In this document: one piece after another, positions 11,433-19,092 of the stretch
Layout: every line of letters begins with the position of its first letter
How positions within the stretch are numbered: the first letter of the stretch is position 1
From: Sulfuricystis sp964478415
Lineage (GTDB): Bacteria; Pseudomonadota; Gammaproteobacteria; Burkholderiales; Rhodocyclaceae
DNA: 64,000 nucleotides
Assembly (NCBI GenBank): GCA_964478415.1
Contig: CAYZII010000001.1
Location: 1 to 64,000, forward strand
Direction of reading: 5' to 3'
Position numbers and translations under genes: made by a program
The notes under the pieces: generated by a model
Databases searched by the model: none
Told to the model about the DNA's origin: nothing
What the model saw: the letters and a program-made list of their open reading frames with translations, nothing else

Positions 11433-12022
11433 TGGTTTTCTCCCAGAATGAGTGCGTCGATGCCGTCACACAGGCAATGGATCATGAGCAGATGAACTTC
11501 TTGGATGCGCGCGGTGCGCTCGGCGGGCACGCACAGATGAATGTCGTCAGACCTGAGTCGACCACCGATGCTTCCCCCACCCTTGCCGGTGAGCGCGACG
11601 ATGCTCATCCCGACGGCATGGGCAGCATCGATCGCGTGGGCGACGTTCGGCGAATTGCCGGAAGTCGAAATCGCCAGCAGCACGTCGCCGGCCCGTCCCA
11701 AGGCGGTCACCTGCTTCGCGAACACCTGCTCGAAGGCATAATCGTTGGCAATCGAGGTCAGCGTCGAGGTATCGGTGGTCAGCGCGAGCGCTGCCAGCGG
11801 CCGGCGTTCCTTCTCGAAACGGTTGAGCAGCTCGGCGGCGAAATGCTGGGAATCGGCCGCCGATCCGCCGTTGCCGCAAATCATCACCTTGCTACCGGTA
11901 ACCAGACGTGCGGCAATCAAGCGTGTCGCGGCCTCGAGTGGCGCGGCCAGCGCGGCCAGCGCCGCCTGCTTGACGGCGATGCTCTCGTCGAATTGTTGTT
12001 GGATGCGTGCGATCAAAGACAT
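11429..12022 (-). CDS. diaA: SIS-domain protein, DiaA / phosphoheptose isomerase family
   Basis: A 197-residue SIS-domain protein. The phosphosugar-binding loop is CGNGGSAADSQHFAAE, with LAISTSGNSPN and ALTGKGGGSIG further on. The family contains GmhA (sedoheptulose-7-phosphate isomerase) and DiaA (DnaA-binding initiation factor), which are hard to separate by sequence. Position between yraN and dolP favours DiaA, while the nearby heptose adenylyltransferase leaves GmhA activity open. The ATG at 12022 gives the normal length; the upstream open frame overlaps the HIRAN gene region and is rejected. Confidence 0.85.
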   Translation of the reverse strand: MSLIARIQQQFDESIAVKQAALAALAAPLEAATRLIAARLVTGSKVMICGNGGSAADSQHFAAELLNRFEKERRPLAALALTTDTSTLTSIANDYAFEQVFAKQVTALGRAGDVLLAISTSGNSPNVAHAIDAAHAVGMSIVALTGKGGGSIGGRLRSDDIHLCVPAERTARIQEVHLLMIHCLCDGIDALILGENQ

Positions 12023-12074
12023 GGCAGTCGATTCTACCCGGCCGGACTTGCCTTGCCGTGATGGAAAAGAGCGG

Positions 12075-12440
12075 CTAAAGGACGACAAATACATCGATGC
12101 GCAGTCGCCGCCAAGGGTTTTTGTGCTGGGGCAACGCCGCGATGCGCCCTTCGACGCGTTCGCCGCGATCGACCGCGCGGGCCAAGGCCTCGTTCTCGGC
12201 ACGCGGCAGATAGCCGAGCTTGAGGCCCCGCCATTCGACCCGCACCGCATTGGCATCATGAGGATAGTCCGCCTCGCGTACCAAAGCCAGCCGGTCCCCG
12301 ACGCGCAAGTGTTCCCACACCGCCGCGCCGGCATAATACTGGAACCCGGCCAGGGACGAGCTCTGCACCAAGAGCCTGACCGTCTGCGCCGTTGCCGACA
12401 GACTCAGCGCGCACAGCAGGCTAGTCAGCAGAAAACGCAT
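12075..12440 (-). CDS. small predicted secreted HIRAN-domain protein
   Basis: A 121-residue protein with a clear signal peptide (MRFLLTSLLCALSLSATAQ, cleavage after about 19) followed almost entirely by a HIRAN-like domain: LAGFQYYAG, LVREADYPHDANAVRVEW, LGYLPRAENEALARA. HIRAN domains are known for binding 3' ends of ssDNA when fused to helicases such as HLTF. A free-standing exported copy is therefore unexpected, and its ligand is unknown. The gene overlaps the yraN end by 20 bases and precedes the SIS gene. The 52 bases between them (12023-12074) hold nothing obvious. Confidence 0.82.
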   Translation of the reverse strand: MRFLLTSLLCALSLSATAQTVRLLVQSSSLAGFQYYAGAAVWEHLRVGDRLALVREADYPHDANAVRVEWRGLKLGYLPRAENEALARAVDRGERVEGRIAALPQHKNPWRRLRIDVFVVL

Positions 12441-12780
12441 TCCTGATCCATTCGATCCGCTCGCCGTCGATCAGCACACAATCGAAGCGGCAGGGACCCT
12501 CGCCATGCCGCGCCAGCCAGTGACGCGCGGCGAGGATCAGCCGTTGCCGTTTGGTTGCGGTGATGCTGTCGGCCGCGCCCCCAAAATCGCTGCGCGCGCG
12601 GCGCCGCACCTCGACGAACACGGTCGTGTCCCCGTCGCGGCAGATGAGATCGATCTCGCCACCCTTGACGCGGAAATTGCGTGCCAGGATCTCGAGACCC
12701 TGCGCAGCGAGATGGCGTGCCGCGGCCGCCTCGCCGACTGCGCCGATCTGTTGTGGCTTGTGGGGGATAATGCCGTTCAT
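12421..12780 (-). CDS. yraN: YraN family protein (UPF0102, nuclease-like fold)
   Basis: A 119-residue member of UPF0102. It has the restriction-endonuclease-like core GGEIDLICRDGDTTVFVEVR (an Asp and E-x-V type metal-binding pattern), and the conserved ends ITATKRQRLILAARHWLARH and WIRNAF. The biochemical role is unsettled in the family; the fold suggests a nuclease or Holliday-junction role. The ATG at 12780 is chosen because the protein then starts as in relatives. It lies in the palindrome CATG shared with the divergent rsmI start. The first gene of a four-to-five gene - strand run. Confidence 0.9.
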   Translation of the reverse strand: MNGIIPHKPQQIGAVGEAAAARHLAAQGLEILARNFRVKGGEIDLICRDGDTTVFVEVRRRARSDFGGAADSITATKRQRLILAARHWLARHGEGPCRFDCVLIDGERIEWIRNAFSAD

Positions 12781-13612
12781 GAGCGCCACATTATTCATCG
12801 TCGCCACGCCGATCGGCAACCTCGCCGACATCACGCTACGCGCGCTGGAGACCTTGAAGAACGTCGCCACGATTGCCTGCGAGGACACCCGTCACGCGCG
12901 GGTGCTGCTCGACCACTATGGCATCACGACGCCGCTGATCGCGCTTCATGAACACAACGAGCGCGCGGCGGCGGAAAAACTCATCGCGCTGCTTGGCGCC
13001 GGCCAGGACGTCGCGCTGATCTCGGATGCCGGCACGCCGGGCATCTCCGATCCGGGCGCGTTAGCCGTCGACGCCGTGCGGCGGGCAGGTTTCCGCATCA
13101 CGCCGCTGCCCGGCGCGAATGCCGCGATCACCGCACTGTCAGCCAGTGGTCTGGTCGGGCCGTTCTGCTTCATCGGCTTCCTGCCGACGAAAGTCGGCGC
13201 TCGCCGCACGGCACTCGCTACGTTGAAAGAGCTTCCCGCGACACTGGTGTTCTACGAGGCGCCGCATCGCATCCAGGAAACCGTCCAGGATCTCGCCGAG
13301 CTGTTCGAGCCACAGCGCGAGATCGTGATCGCCCGCGAGCTGACCAAGCGGTTCGAGCAGATCGAGCGCATGCCGCTGCCCGCCGCGCCCTCCTGGCTTG
13401 CTGCCGACGCTAACCGCTGCCGCGGGGAATTCGTGCTGCTCGTTTCCGCCCCCCCACCCCGCGAAGGGCTCGATCCGCCCAGCGAACGCACCCTGGCCCT
13501 GCTGCTCGCGGAACTGCCGCTCAAACAGGCGGTCAAGCTCGCCAGTGAGATTACCGGCCAGCCCAAGAACGCTCTGTATCGCCAGGCGCTGCAACTCAAA
13601 GCGGATGGATAA
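12779..13612 (+). CDS. rsmI: 16S rRNA (cytidine-1402-2'-O)-methyltransferase
   Basis: 2'-O-methylates C1402 in the decoding centre of 16S rRNA using SAM. The 277-residue tetrapyrrole-methylase-fold protein contains ATPIGNLADIT at the N-terminus, ACEDTRHARVLL, ALISDAGTPGISDPG, PLPGANAAITALSASGL and FYEAPHRI, all RsmI signatures. I use the ATG at 12779, which shares CATG with yraN; an ATG at 12770 is also in frame, but the purine-rich GGGGGA (12762-12767) sits only two bases before it and about eleven before the chosen one. pyrC follows after nine bases. Confidence 0.94.
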   Translation: MSATLFIVATPIGNLADITLRALETLKNVATIACEDTRHARVLLDHYGITTPLIALHEHNERAAAEKLIALLGAGQDVALISDAGTPGISDPGALAVDAVRRAGFRITPLPGANAAITALSASGLVGPFCFIGFLPTKVGARRTALATLKELPATLVFYEAPHRIQETVQDLAELFEPQREIVIARELTKRFEQIERMPLPAAPSWLAADANRCRGEFVLLVSAPPPREGLDPPSERTLALLLAELPLKQAVKLASEITGQPKNALYRQALQLKADG

Positions 13613-13621
13613 AATCCCGTC

Positions 13622-14665
13622 GTGCAAAAAATCACTCTCACCCGTCCCGATGACTGGCACCTGCATCTGCGTGACGGCGATGCGCTTCGAGCCGTGCTGC
13701 CCGACACGGCCAAACGCTTTGCGCGCGCGATCGTGATGCCGAACCTGAAGCCGCCGGTGACGAGCGTAGCGCAAGCCGCCGCCTACCGCGAGCGCATTCT
13801 CGCCGCCCTCCCACCCGGCGCAACTTTCACGCCGTTGATGACGCTATATCTGACCGACAACCTGCCGCCGGAAGAAATCGATCGCGCCAAGGCAAGCGGC
13901 ATCATCCATGCAGTGAAACTCTATCCGGCCGGGGCGACGACGAATTCCGATGCCGGCGTCACCAATCTCACGAAGTGCTCGGCGACGCTGGCCCGGATGG
14001 AGAAACTCTGTCTGCCGCTGCTCGTGCATGGCGAGGTCACCGACCCAGATGTCGACGTCTTCGACCGCGAGGCGGTGTTCATCGACAAGGTGTTGGCACC
14101 GCTTGTCAAGGACTTTCCCGCGCTCAAGGTGGTGCTCGAACACGTCACGACAGAAGAGGGGGTTGCCTTCGTGACGGCGGCTGGGCCGACGATCGCCGCG
14201 ACGATCACCGCCCACCATCTGCTGCTGAACCGCAATGCGCTCTTTGCTGGCGGCATTCGACCACATCATTACTGCTTGCCGGTGCTGAAGCGCGAGCGCC
14301 ATCGCCGCGCGCTGATCGCGGCAGCGACCGCCGGGAACCCGAAATTCTTTCTCGGCACCGATTCTGCACCGCACGCACGCCGTACCAAGGAGGCGGCCTG
14401 CGGTTGTGCCGGCTGCTACACCGCTCATGCCGGCATCGAGCTGTATGCCGAGGCTTTCGCAGCCGCCGGCGCCTTGGACAGACTCGAAGCGTTCGCTAGC
14501 TTTCATGGAGCCGATTTCTACGGCTTGCCCCGCAATCGTGAAAAAATCACGCTGGTGCGCCGAAGCTGGCGCGTGCCGCAAACCCTGCCCTATCTCGCCG
14601 ACGATGTTCTCGTGCCGTTGCGTGCCGGCGAGATGGTTGGCTGGACAGTGGAGGATCTGCGATGA
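13622..14665 (+). CDS. pyrC: dihydroorotase, class II homodimeric type
   Basis: Cyclises carbamoyl-aspartate to dihydroorotate in pyrimidine synthesis. The 347-residue protein has the zinc-binding DDWHLHLRDG at about 10-19, the carboxylated-Lys region HAVKLYPAGATTNSDAGV, a zinc-His in LVHGEV and LEHVTT, and the catalytic Asp in FLGTDSAPH. It starts with GTG at 13622, nine bases after rsmI. Length equals the E. coli PyrC type rather than the longer PyrC/AllB type. ATGA overlap with the lipoprotein gene downstream. Confidence 0.96.
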   Translation: MQKITLTRPDDWHLHLRDGDALRAVLPDTAKRFARAIVMPNLKPPVTSVAQAAAYRERILAALPPGATFTPLMTLYLTDNLPPEEIDRAKASGIIHAVKLYPAGATTNSDAGVTNLTKCSATLARMEKLCLPLLVHGEVTDPDVDVFDREAVFIDKVLAPLVKDFPALKVVLEHVTTEEGVAFVTAAGPTIAATITAHHLLLNRNALFAGGIRPHHYCLPVLKRERHRRALIAAATAGNPKFFLGTDSAPHARRTKEAACGCAGCYTAHAGIELYAEAFAAAGALDRLEAFASFHGADFYGLPRNREKITLVRRSWRVPQTLPYLADDVLVPLRAGEMVGWTVEDLR

Positions 14666-15075
14666 AACTGCGCATGTTGCTGGGCATCTTGCTTGCCAGC
14701 CTGCTCGCCGCCTGCGCGAAAGAACCCGCCGGTTATGAAATCGACGGCGGCAACCATTCGCTGACGGTGGAGCGCAACAAGCCTTATTTCTGGAGCGAAG
14801 GCTGGGAGCTCGATCTGATCGTCACCCGCTATCCGGAATGCCAGCGGCGTTACCCGCTGAAAAAAGCCGGCGAGAAGGTGCGCGTCGATCTCTACCGTAC
14901 GCCGACCGGCGCCTACATCCTGAACCAGGGCAAGCGCTGGTATGTCGCCGAAACCCAGACCTGCCAGATGCAGCCTTTCGAGGAACCTCCGCCTGAACCC
15001 GGAGAGTTGATCGGCAGCTTCCGTGTCAAGAATGGCGTGTTTACCTTCGTGCCGGAAAAGAAAACGTCAGAATGA
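14662..15075 (+). CDS. hypothetical lipoprotein
   Basis: A 137-residue protein of unknown function. The signal peptide ends in a lipobox LAAC, with Cys at about 19. The mature part is mainly predicted beta (WSEGWELDLIVTRYPECQRRYPL, RVDLYRTPTGAYILNQGKRWYV), has two further cysteines and a Pro/Glu-rich stretch near 104-113. No catalytic motif is seen. It is translationally coupled to pyrC by ATGA and is the last gene before rnpB. The lipid anchor after Ala at +2 suggests outer-membrane sorting, which is inference. Confidence 0.82.
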   Translation: MKLRMLLGILLASLLAACAKEPAGYEIDGGNHSLTVERNKPYFWSEGWELDLIVTRYPECQRRYPLKKAGEKVRVDLYRTPTGAYILNQGKRWYVAETQTCQMQPFEEPPPEPGELIGSFRVKNGVFTFVPEKKTSE

Positions 15076-15106
15076 AGCCTGGCTTCCGACCCTTGGAAAC
15101 AGGTCG

Positions 15107-15136
15107 TTGTAACCCGTCTCCCGAATCCTGTATCCT
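15107..15136 (+). promoter_or_regulatory. putative sigma-70 promoter of rnpB
   Basis: TTGTAA (15107-15112) and TATCCT (15131-15136) are 18 bases apart, each 4/6 to consensus. The -10 ends six bases before the predicted 5' end of RNase P RNA at 15143, which fits the expected +1. It lies just past the lipoprotein stop codon. Confidence 0.5.
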
Positions 15137-15142
15137 GACACC

Positions 15143-15515
15143 GGAAGTCCGCCAGGCAGCCGCTGGATGCAACAGGCATCGAGAGGAAAGTCCGGGCCCC
15201 ACAGAGCAGGATGCCGGCTAACGGCCGGGCGCAGCAAGCCGCGCAAGCGGCCCAAGGCGACGGAAAGTGGCACAGAAAACATACCGCCCAAGCCCGTATG
15301 CATGCGGGCCGGCAAGGGTGAAAAGGCGAGGTAAGAGCTCACCGCGCCGCCAGTAATGGCGACGGCAAGCAAAACCCCATCCGGGGCAAGGCCAAATAGG
15401 GGAGCGATGGCGTGGCTCGCGCCGCTCCCGGGTAGGCTGCTCGAGCCCGTCGGCAACGACGGGCCTAGAGGAATGGCTGCCCACGACAGAACCCGGCTTA
15501 TCGGCGGGCTTCCCT
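15143..15515 (+). ncRNA. rnpB: RNase P RNA, bacterial class A
   Basis: Catalytic RNA that removes 5' leaders from pre-tRNAs together with RnpA. The conserved blocks are present in order: GAGGAAAGTCCGGGC near 15180, a GGTAAGAGCTCACCGCG-like block near 15330, GGCAAGGCCAAATAGGGG near 15390, GGGTAGGCTGCTCGAGCC near 15430 and CCACGACAGAACCCGGCTTATCG near 15481. The terminal helix P1 forms between GGAAGTCCGCC (15143-15153) and GGCGGGCTTCC (15503-15513) with one G-U pair, which sets both ends. Length about 373 nt. Downstream (15516-15640) is AT-rich with a T-rich run near 15570, but I see no strong terminator hairpin. Confidence 0.96.
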
Positions 15516-15649
15516 CTCCAACTCTTCACAAACAACTTTCAGAACATGCTCCGTTGCATTGATTTGCAAGGATTTTCTTTTTCTAGAAACAGATCGCCAG
15601 TTGACCTCTAAGTCATTGTGTCGGCAGAAATTTTTTTCCGCTTTCCCTA

Positions 15650-15678
15650 TTGACTCATCCAAATCGGTGGAATAAAGT
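15650..15678 (+). promoter_or_regulatory. putative mra promoter (dcw cluster)
   Basis: TTGACT (15650-15655) is a 5/6 match to -35, and TAAAGT (15673-15678) lies 17 bases downstream as a 4/6 -10. The -10 overlaps the first MraZ repeat units, as expected for a repressor-controlled Pmra. It would drive mraZ and the cell-division/peptidoglycan cluster. Confidence 0.6.
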
Positions 15679-15710
15679 GGGGCTCAGTGGGGATGAGTGG
15701 GAAAAAGGGG
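15667..15710 (+). promoter_or_regulatory. MraZ operator: four GTGG repeats every 10 bases
   Basis: GTGG occurs at 15667, 15677, 15687 and 15697, exactly 10 bases apart, with GGGG at 15707 continuing the phase. MraZ is known to bind direct TGGG-type repeats spaced by one helical turn upstream of its own gene and repress the dcw operon. The repeats overlap the proposed -10 and end just before the mraZ ribosome-binding site. Confidence 0.85.
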
Positions 15711-15716
15711 GAGCTG

Positions 15717-16166
15717 GTGTTCCAAGGCGCGGCGCAACTCAGTCTGGATGCGAAAGGTCGGCTGGCGATCCCCGCCCGGCATCGCGAGGGGTTGCTGACT
15801 GCCGGCGCCGGCCGGCTGGTGCTGACCGCCCATCCGCATCGCTGCCTGCTGCTTTACCCGGAGCCCGCCTGGCAGCCGATCCGAGACAAGATCCTCGCCG
15901 CCCCAAGCTTCGATCCGCGTTCCGCGGCGCTCAAGCGCATCCTTGTCGGCAATGCGCGCGAGTGCGAACTCGATGCCGCCGGCCGCATTCTGATCGCACC
16001 GGAGTTGCGCGAAACCGCCGAATTCGACAAACAGGTGTGGCTCGTCGGCATGGGCTCCCATTTCGAGATCTGGTCTGATGCCGGCTGGCGGCGTCAGCAT
16101 GAAACCGCCTTCGAGGCCTTGGGCGGCAGCGAACCGCCACCCGGTTTCGAGGACATTTCGTTGTGA
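15717..16166 (+). CDS. mraZ: transcriptional regulator MraZ
   Basis: DNA-binding autoregulator of the dcw cluster, with two AbrB-like SpoVT folds. DAKGRLAIPARHR is in the first half, and the repeat DAAGRILIAPELR in the second. I start at the GTG 15717: it gives VFQGAAQLSLD, which lines up with the MFRG start of E. coli MraZ, and follows AGGGGGAG closely. In-frame GTG (15687) and ATG (15693) lie inside the MraZ operator repeats and would add residues absent from the family. 149 residues, the normal length. rsmH follows after nine bases. Confidence 0.92.
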   Translation: MFQGAAQLSLDAKGRLAIPARHREGLLTAGAGRLVLTAHPHRCLLLYPEPAWQPIRDKILAAPSFDPRSAALKRILVGNARECELDAAGRILIAPELRETAEFDKQVWLVGMGSHFEIWSDAGWRRQHETAFEALGGSEPPPGFEDISL

Positions 16167-16175
16167 TCCCGGGCG

Positions 16176-17108
16176 ATGAACGACGCGACCTTTCCGGCAC
16201 ACCAGCCGGTGCTGCTGCGCGAGGCCATCGCGGCATTGAGCATCGAGCCCGCTGGCACGTATCTCGATGCGACGTTCGGGCGTGGTGGCCACAGCCGCGC
16301 GATCCTCGCGCAACTGGGACCGCAGGGACGACTGATTGCGCTGGATCGCGATCCGGCGGCGGTTGCCGCCGGCCAGACCATGACCGACCCACGCTTGACG
16401 CTCGTCCATGCCGCGTTCAGGCGCCTGAGCGAAGTGCTGGATGGCCTGGGAGTCACGTCAGTCGATGGGATTTTGTTCGATCTGGGTGTCTCTTCGCCGC
16501 AGTTGGACGATCCAGCACGCGGCATCAGTTTTCGTTTCGATGCGCCGCTCGACATGCGCATGGATACGACGCAAGGGGAAACCGCGGCGGACTTTCTGGC
16601 GCGGGCCGATCAATCGGAAATCGAGGAGGTGATTCGTGAGTATGGCGAAGAACGGTTTGCTCATGCGCTTGCAAAGGCGATTGTTGCTGCTCGGCGCCGG
16701 CAACGTATTTCATCCACAGGAGAACTTGCCGCGCTCGTGGCGCAGGTCGTGCGCACGCGCGAGCCAGGCCAGCATCCGGCGACGCGCACCTTCCAGGCTC
16801 TACGGATTCACGTCAATCGGGAGCTTGAGGAGCTCTCGCTAGCACTGCCGCAGGCGCTCGACCGTCTACGGCCAGGTGGGAGATTGGTCGTGATCAGTTT
16901 TCATTCGCTCGAGGACCGCATCGTCAAACGCTTTCTGCGCGGGCAGGCACAGCCGCCCTTACCGCCGAAAGAGGTGCCGCTCACCAGCGCAGAACTTCCG
17001 CGGCCGACGCTGCGCCTGATCGGTAAGCCGCAGCGCGCTAGTGCCCAGGAAATCGCCGCCAACCCACGGGCACGCAGCGCGGTGATGCGCGTCGCGGAGA
17101 AGCTGTGA
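16176..17108 (+). CDS. rsmH: 16S rRNA (cytosine-1402-N4)-methyltransferase
   Basis: N4-methylates C1402 of 16S rRNA, the same nucleotide that RsmI modifies elsewhere in this window. The 310-residue protein contains HQPVLLREA at the N-terminus, the SAM motif YLDATFGRGGHS, ALDRDPAA, DGILFDLGVSSPQLD, and the C-terminal VVISFHSLEDRIVKRF. Length is standard. The stop overlaps the ftsL start as TGATG. Confidence 0.96.
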   Translation: MNDATFPAHQPVLLREAIAALSIEPAGTYLDATFGRGGHSRAILAQLGPQGRLIALDRDPAAVAAGQTMTDPRLTLVHAAFRRLSEVLDGLGVTSVDGILFDLGVSSPQLDDPARGISFRFDAPLDMRMDTTQGETAADFLARADQSEIEEVIREYGEERFAHALAKAIVAARRRQRISSTGELAALVAQVVRTREPGQHPATRTFQALRIHVNRELEELSLALPQALDRLRPGGRLVVISFHSLEDRIVKRFLRGQAQPPLPPKEVPLTSAELPRPTLRLIGKPQRASAQEIAANPRARSAVMRVAEKL

Positions 17109-17368
17109 TGGCGCGAGTAAACCTCGTCTTGCTGCTCGCCGTGCTCGTGTCGGCACTGGCGGTAGTCTCCAGCAACCACCGCGCCCGCAAGCTCGTCACG
17201 GCGCTGGAACGCGAACAGGAACGGATGCGCGCGCTCGAGGTCGAATGGGGCCAACTGCAACTCGAACAGAGCACTTGGGCCGCGCATGCGCGTGTCGAAC
17301 AGATCGCCCGCGACAGGCTTGGCATGCATCCGCCCCGGCCGCAGCAGATTTTCAGCGTCAGCGAATGA
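17108..17368 (+). CDS. ftsL: cell division protein FtsL
   Basis: Small bitopic divisome protein that forms the FtsQLB complex and activates FtsWI. The 86 residues comprise a very short cytoplasmic start, one transmembrane helix (about 5-20, VLLLAVLVSALAVV), then a periplasmic coiled coil (about 30-65, rich in Glu/Leu/Arg) and the conserved-type end ARDRLGMHPPRPQQ. I use the ATG 17108 (TGATG with rsmH); a GTG at 17105 adds one residue only. It overlaps ftsI by ATGA. Confidence 0.92.
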   Translation: MARVNLVLLLAVLVSALAVVSSNHRARKLVTALEREQERMRALEVEWGQLQLEQSTWAAHARVEQIARDRLGMHPPRPQQIFSVSE

Positions 17369-19092
17369 AACTCGCCAGAAGTCCTCTCCTCGTCGACCGC
17401 CTGCCGATCTGGCGCGCCCGCTTGCTGCTGGGCCTGCTGCTCGCCGGTTTCGTCGCGTTGATCGGCCGGGCTTTTTACCTGCAGGGCATTCAGAAGGATT
17501 TCCTGATCGGCAAAGGTGAGGCGCGTTATGAGCGTGTGATCGAAATGCCGGCCACGCGTGGTCGCATCCTCGATCGCCACGGCACGGTGCTCGCGGTCTC
17601 GACACCTGTGAAATCGGTCTGGGCCATCCCAGAGGATGCGCAGCTTTCACCCGCCGAGGCGCGCCAGCTCGCCGCACTGCTCGGCATCGAGGTACGTGAG
17701 CTGACGCGCAAGCTCGCCAGCGAGCGCGATTTCGTTTATCTGAAGCGCCAGATCCCGCCTGATCTCGCCGGTGAGATCGCCGCGTTGAAGCTGCCCGGCA
17801 TCCATTTCCAAAACGAATATCGCCGCTACTATCCTGCTGGCGAAGTCACTGCGCACTTGCTCGGCTTTACTGGCGCGGAAGACCGCGGCCAGGAAGGCAT
17901 CGAACTGGCCCTCGATGCGCTGCTCGCCGGCAAGCCGGGCAGCCGGCGCGTAATCAAGGATCGGCGCGGTCAGATCGTCGAGGACGTCGAATCGATCCAC
18001 GCCCCGCAGGACGGGAAAGATGTCACGCTCTCCATCGATGCGAAGCTGCAATATCTCGCCTATTCGCATCTAAAACAGGCCGTTGCGGAACACCGCGCCA
18101 AGGCCGGTGGCATCGTGATGCTCGATGCGAAGACCGGCGAGATTCTCGCACTGGCCAACCTGCCCGCTTACAATCCGAACAACCGCAGCCGGCTCTCGGG
18201 TGCGCAATTGCGCAACCGCGCCTTTACCGATTCCTTCGAGCCGGGCTCGACCTTCAAGCCCTTCGCGGTCGCGCTCGCGCTCGAAAAAGGGCAGGTGCGT
18301 TTCGACACGCCGATCCAGACCTCGCCCGGCAAACTCGCGATCGGCCCGGCGACGATCCACGACGCGCACCCCCACGGCGTGCTGACGGTGGCGCAGGTGA
18401 TCCAGAAGTCCTCCAACGTCGGAGTCTCGAAAATGGCCCTCGCCCTGCCGGCGCAGGAGATGTGGGCGATGTTCGACAAGCTCGGTTTCGGCCAGCCCAC
18501 CCGCATCGGTTTTCCCGGCGAGGCTGGCGGCAGGCTGCGGCCCTGGAAATACTGGCGGCCGATCGAGCAGGCGACCATGTCGTATGGTCACGGCATTGCC
18601 GTGACGCTGATCCAGCTTGCGCGGGCCTATCAGGTGTTTGCACGCAACGGCGACCTGCTGCCGCTGTCTTTGACCCGCATCGAGGCGCCGCCCGCAGTCG
18701 GCCTGCGCGTGTTTTCCGAGCAGACCGCCAAGGAAATGCGCGCGATGTTGGAAATGGTGGTGCAACCCGGCGGGACGGCTACCAAGGCGCAAGTGCCTGG
18801 CTATCGCGTCGCAGGCAAGACCGGTACCGCAGTGAAACTTGAAGGGGGCGAGTATGTCAATAAATATATTGCTGCTTTCGTCGGCTTTGCACCCGTCTCC
18901 GATCCGCGTCTGATCGTCGCGGTAATGATCGATGAACCCTCGGCGGGCAAATACTATGGCGGCGAGGTCGCCGCGCCGGTGTTCGCCACAGTGACGGCTA
19001 GCGCCCTGCGTGCCCTCGGGATTCCGCCCGACGCTCCACCGCAGCTGATAACGGTGGCGAAAAGCGCACTGCCCGTGCAGGAGGAAATGTGA
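17365..19092 (+). CDS. ftsI: septal peptidoglycan transpeptidase FtsI (PBP3)
   Basis: Class B penicillin-binding protein that crosslinks septal peptidoglycan with FtsW. 575 residues: N-terminal membrane anchor (about 19-38), a non-catalytic dimerisation region, then the transpeptidase domain. Active-site motifs are STFK (Ser295), SSN (349-351) and KTGT (485-488). The ATG at 17365 overlaps the ftsL stop by ATGA; an earlier in-frame start lies within ftsL and is rejected. The protein runs its full expected C-terminal length, which matters because it leaves no room for an N-terminal extension of the next gene, murE. Confidence 0.96.
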   Translation: MKLARSPLLVDRLPIWRARLLLGLLLAGFVALIGRAFYLQGIQKDFLIGKGEARYERVIEMPATRGRILDRHGTVLAVSTPVKSVWAIPEDAQLSPAEARQLAALLGIEVRELTRKLASERDFVYLKRQIPPDLAGEIAALKLPGIHFQNEYRRYYPAGEVTAHLLGFTGAEDRGQEGIELALDALLAGKPGSRRVIKDRRGQIVEDVESIHAPQDGKDVTLSIDAKLQYLAYSHLKQAVAEHRAKAGGIVMLDAKTGEILALANLPAYNPNNRSRLSGAQLRNRAFTDSFEPGSTFKPFAVALALEKGQVRFDTPIQTSPGKLAIGPATIHDAHPHGVLTVAQVIQKSSNVGVSKMALALPAQEMWAMFDKLGFGQPTRIGFPGEAGGRLRPWKYWRPIEQATMSYGHGIAVTLIQLARAYQVFARNGDLLPLSLTRIEAPPAVGLRVFSEQTAKEMRAMLEMVVQPGGTATKAQVPGYRVAGKTGTAVKLEGGEYVNKYIAAFVGFAPVSDPRLIVAVMIDEPSAGKYYGGEVAAPVFATVTASALRALGIPPDAPPQLITVAKSALPVQEEM

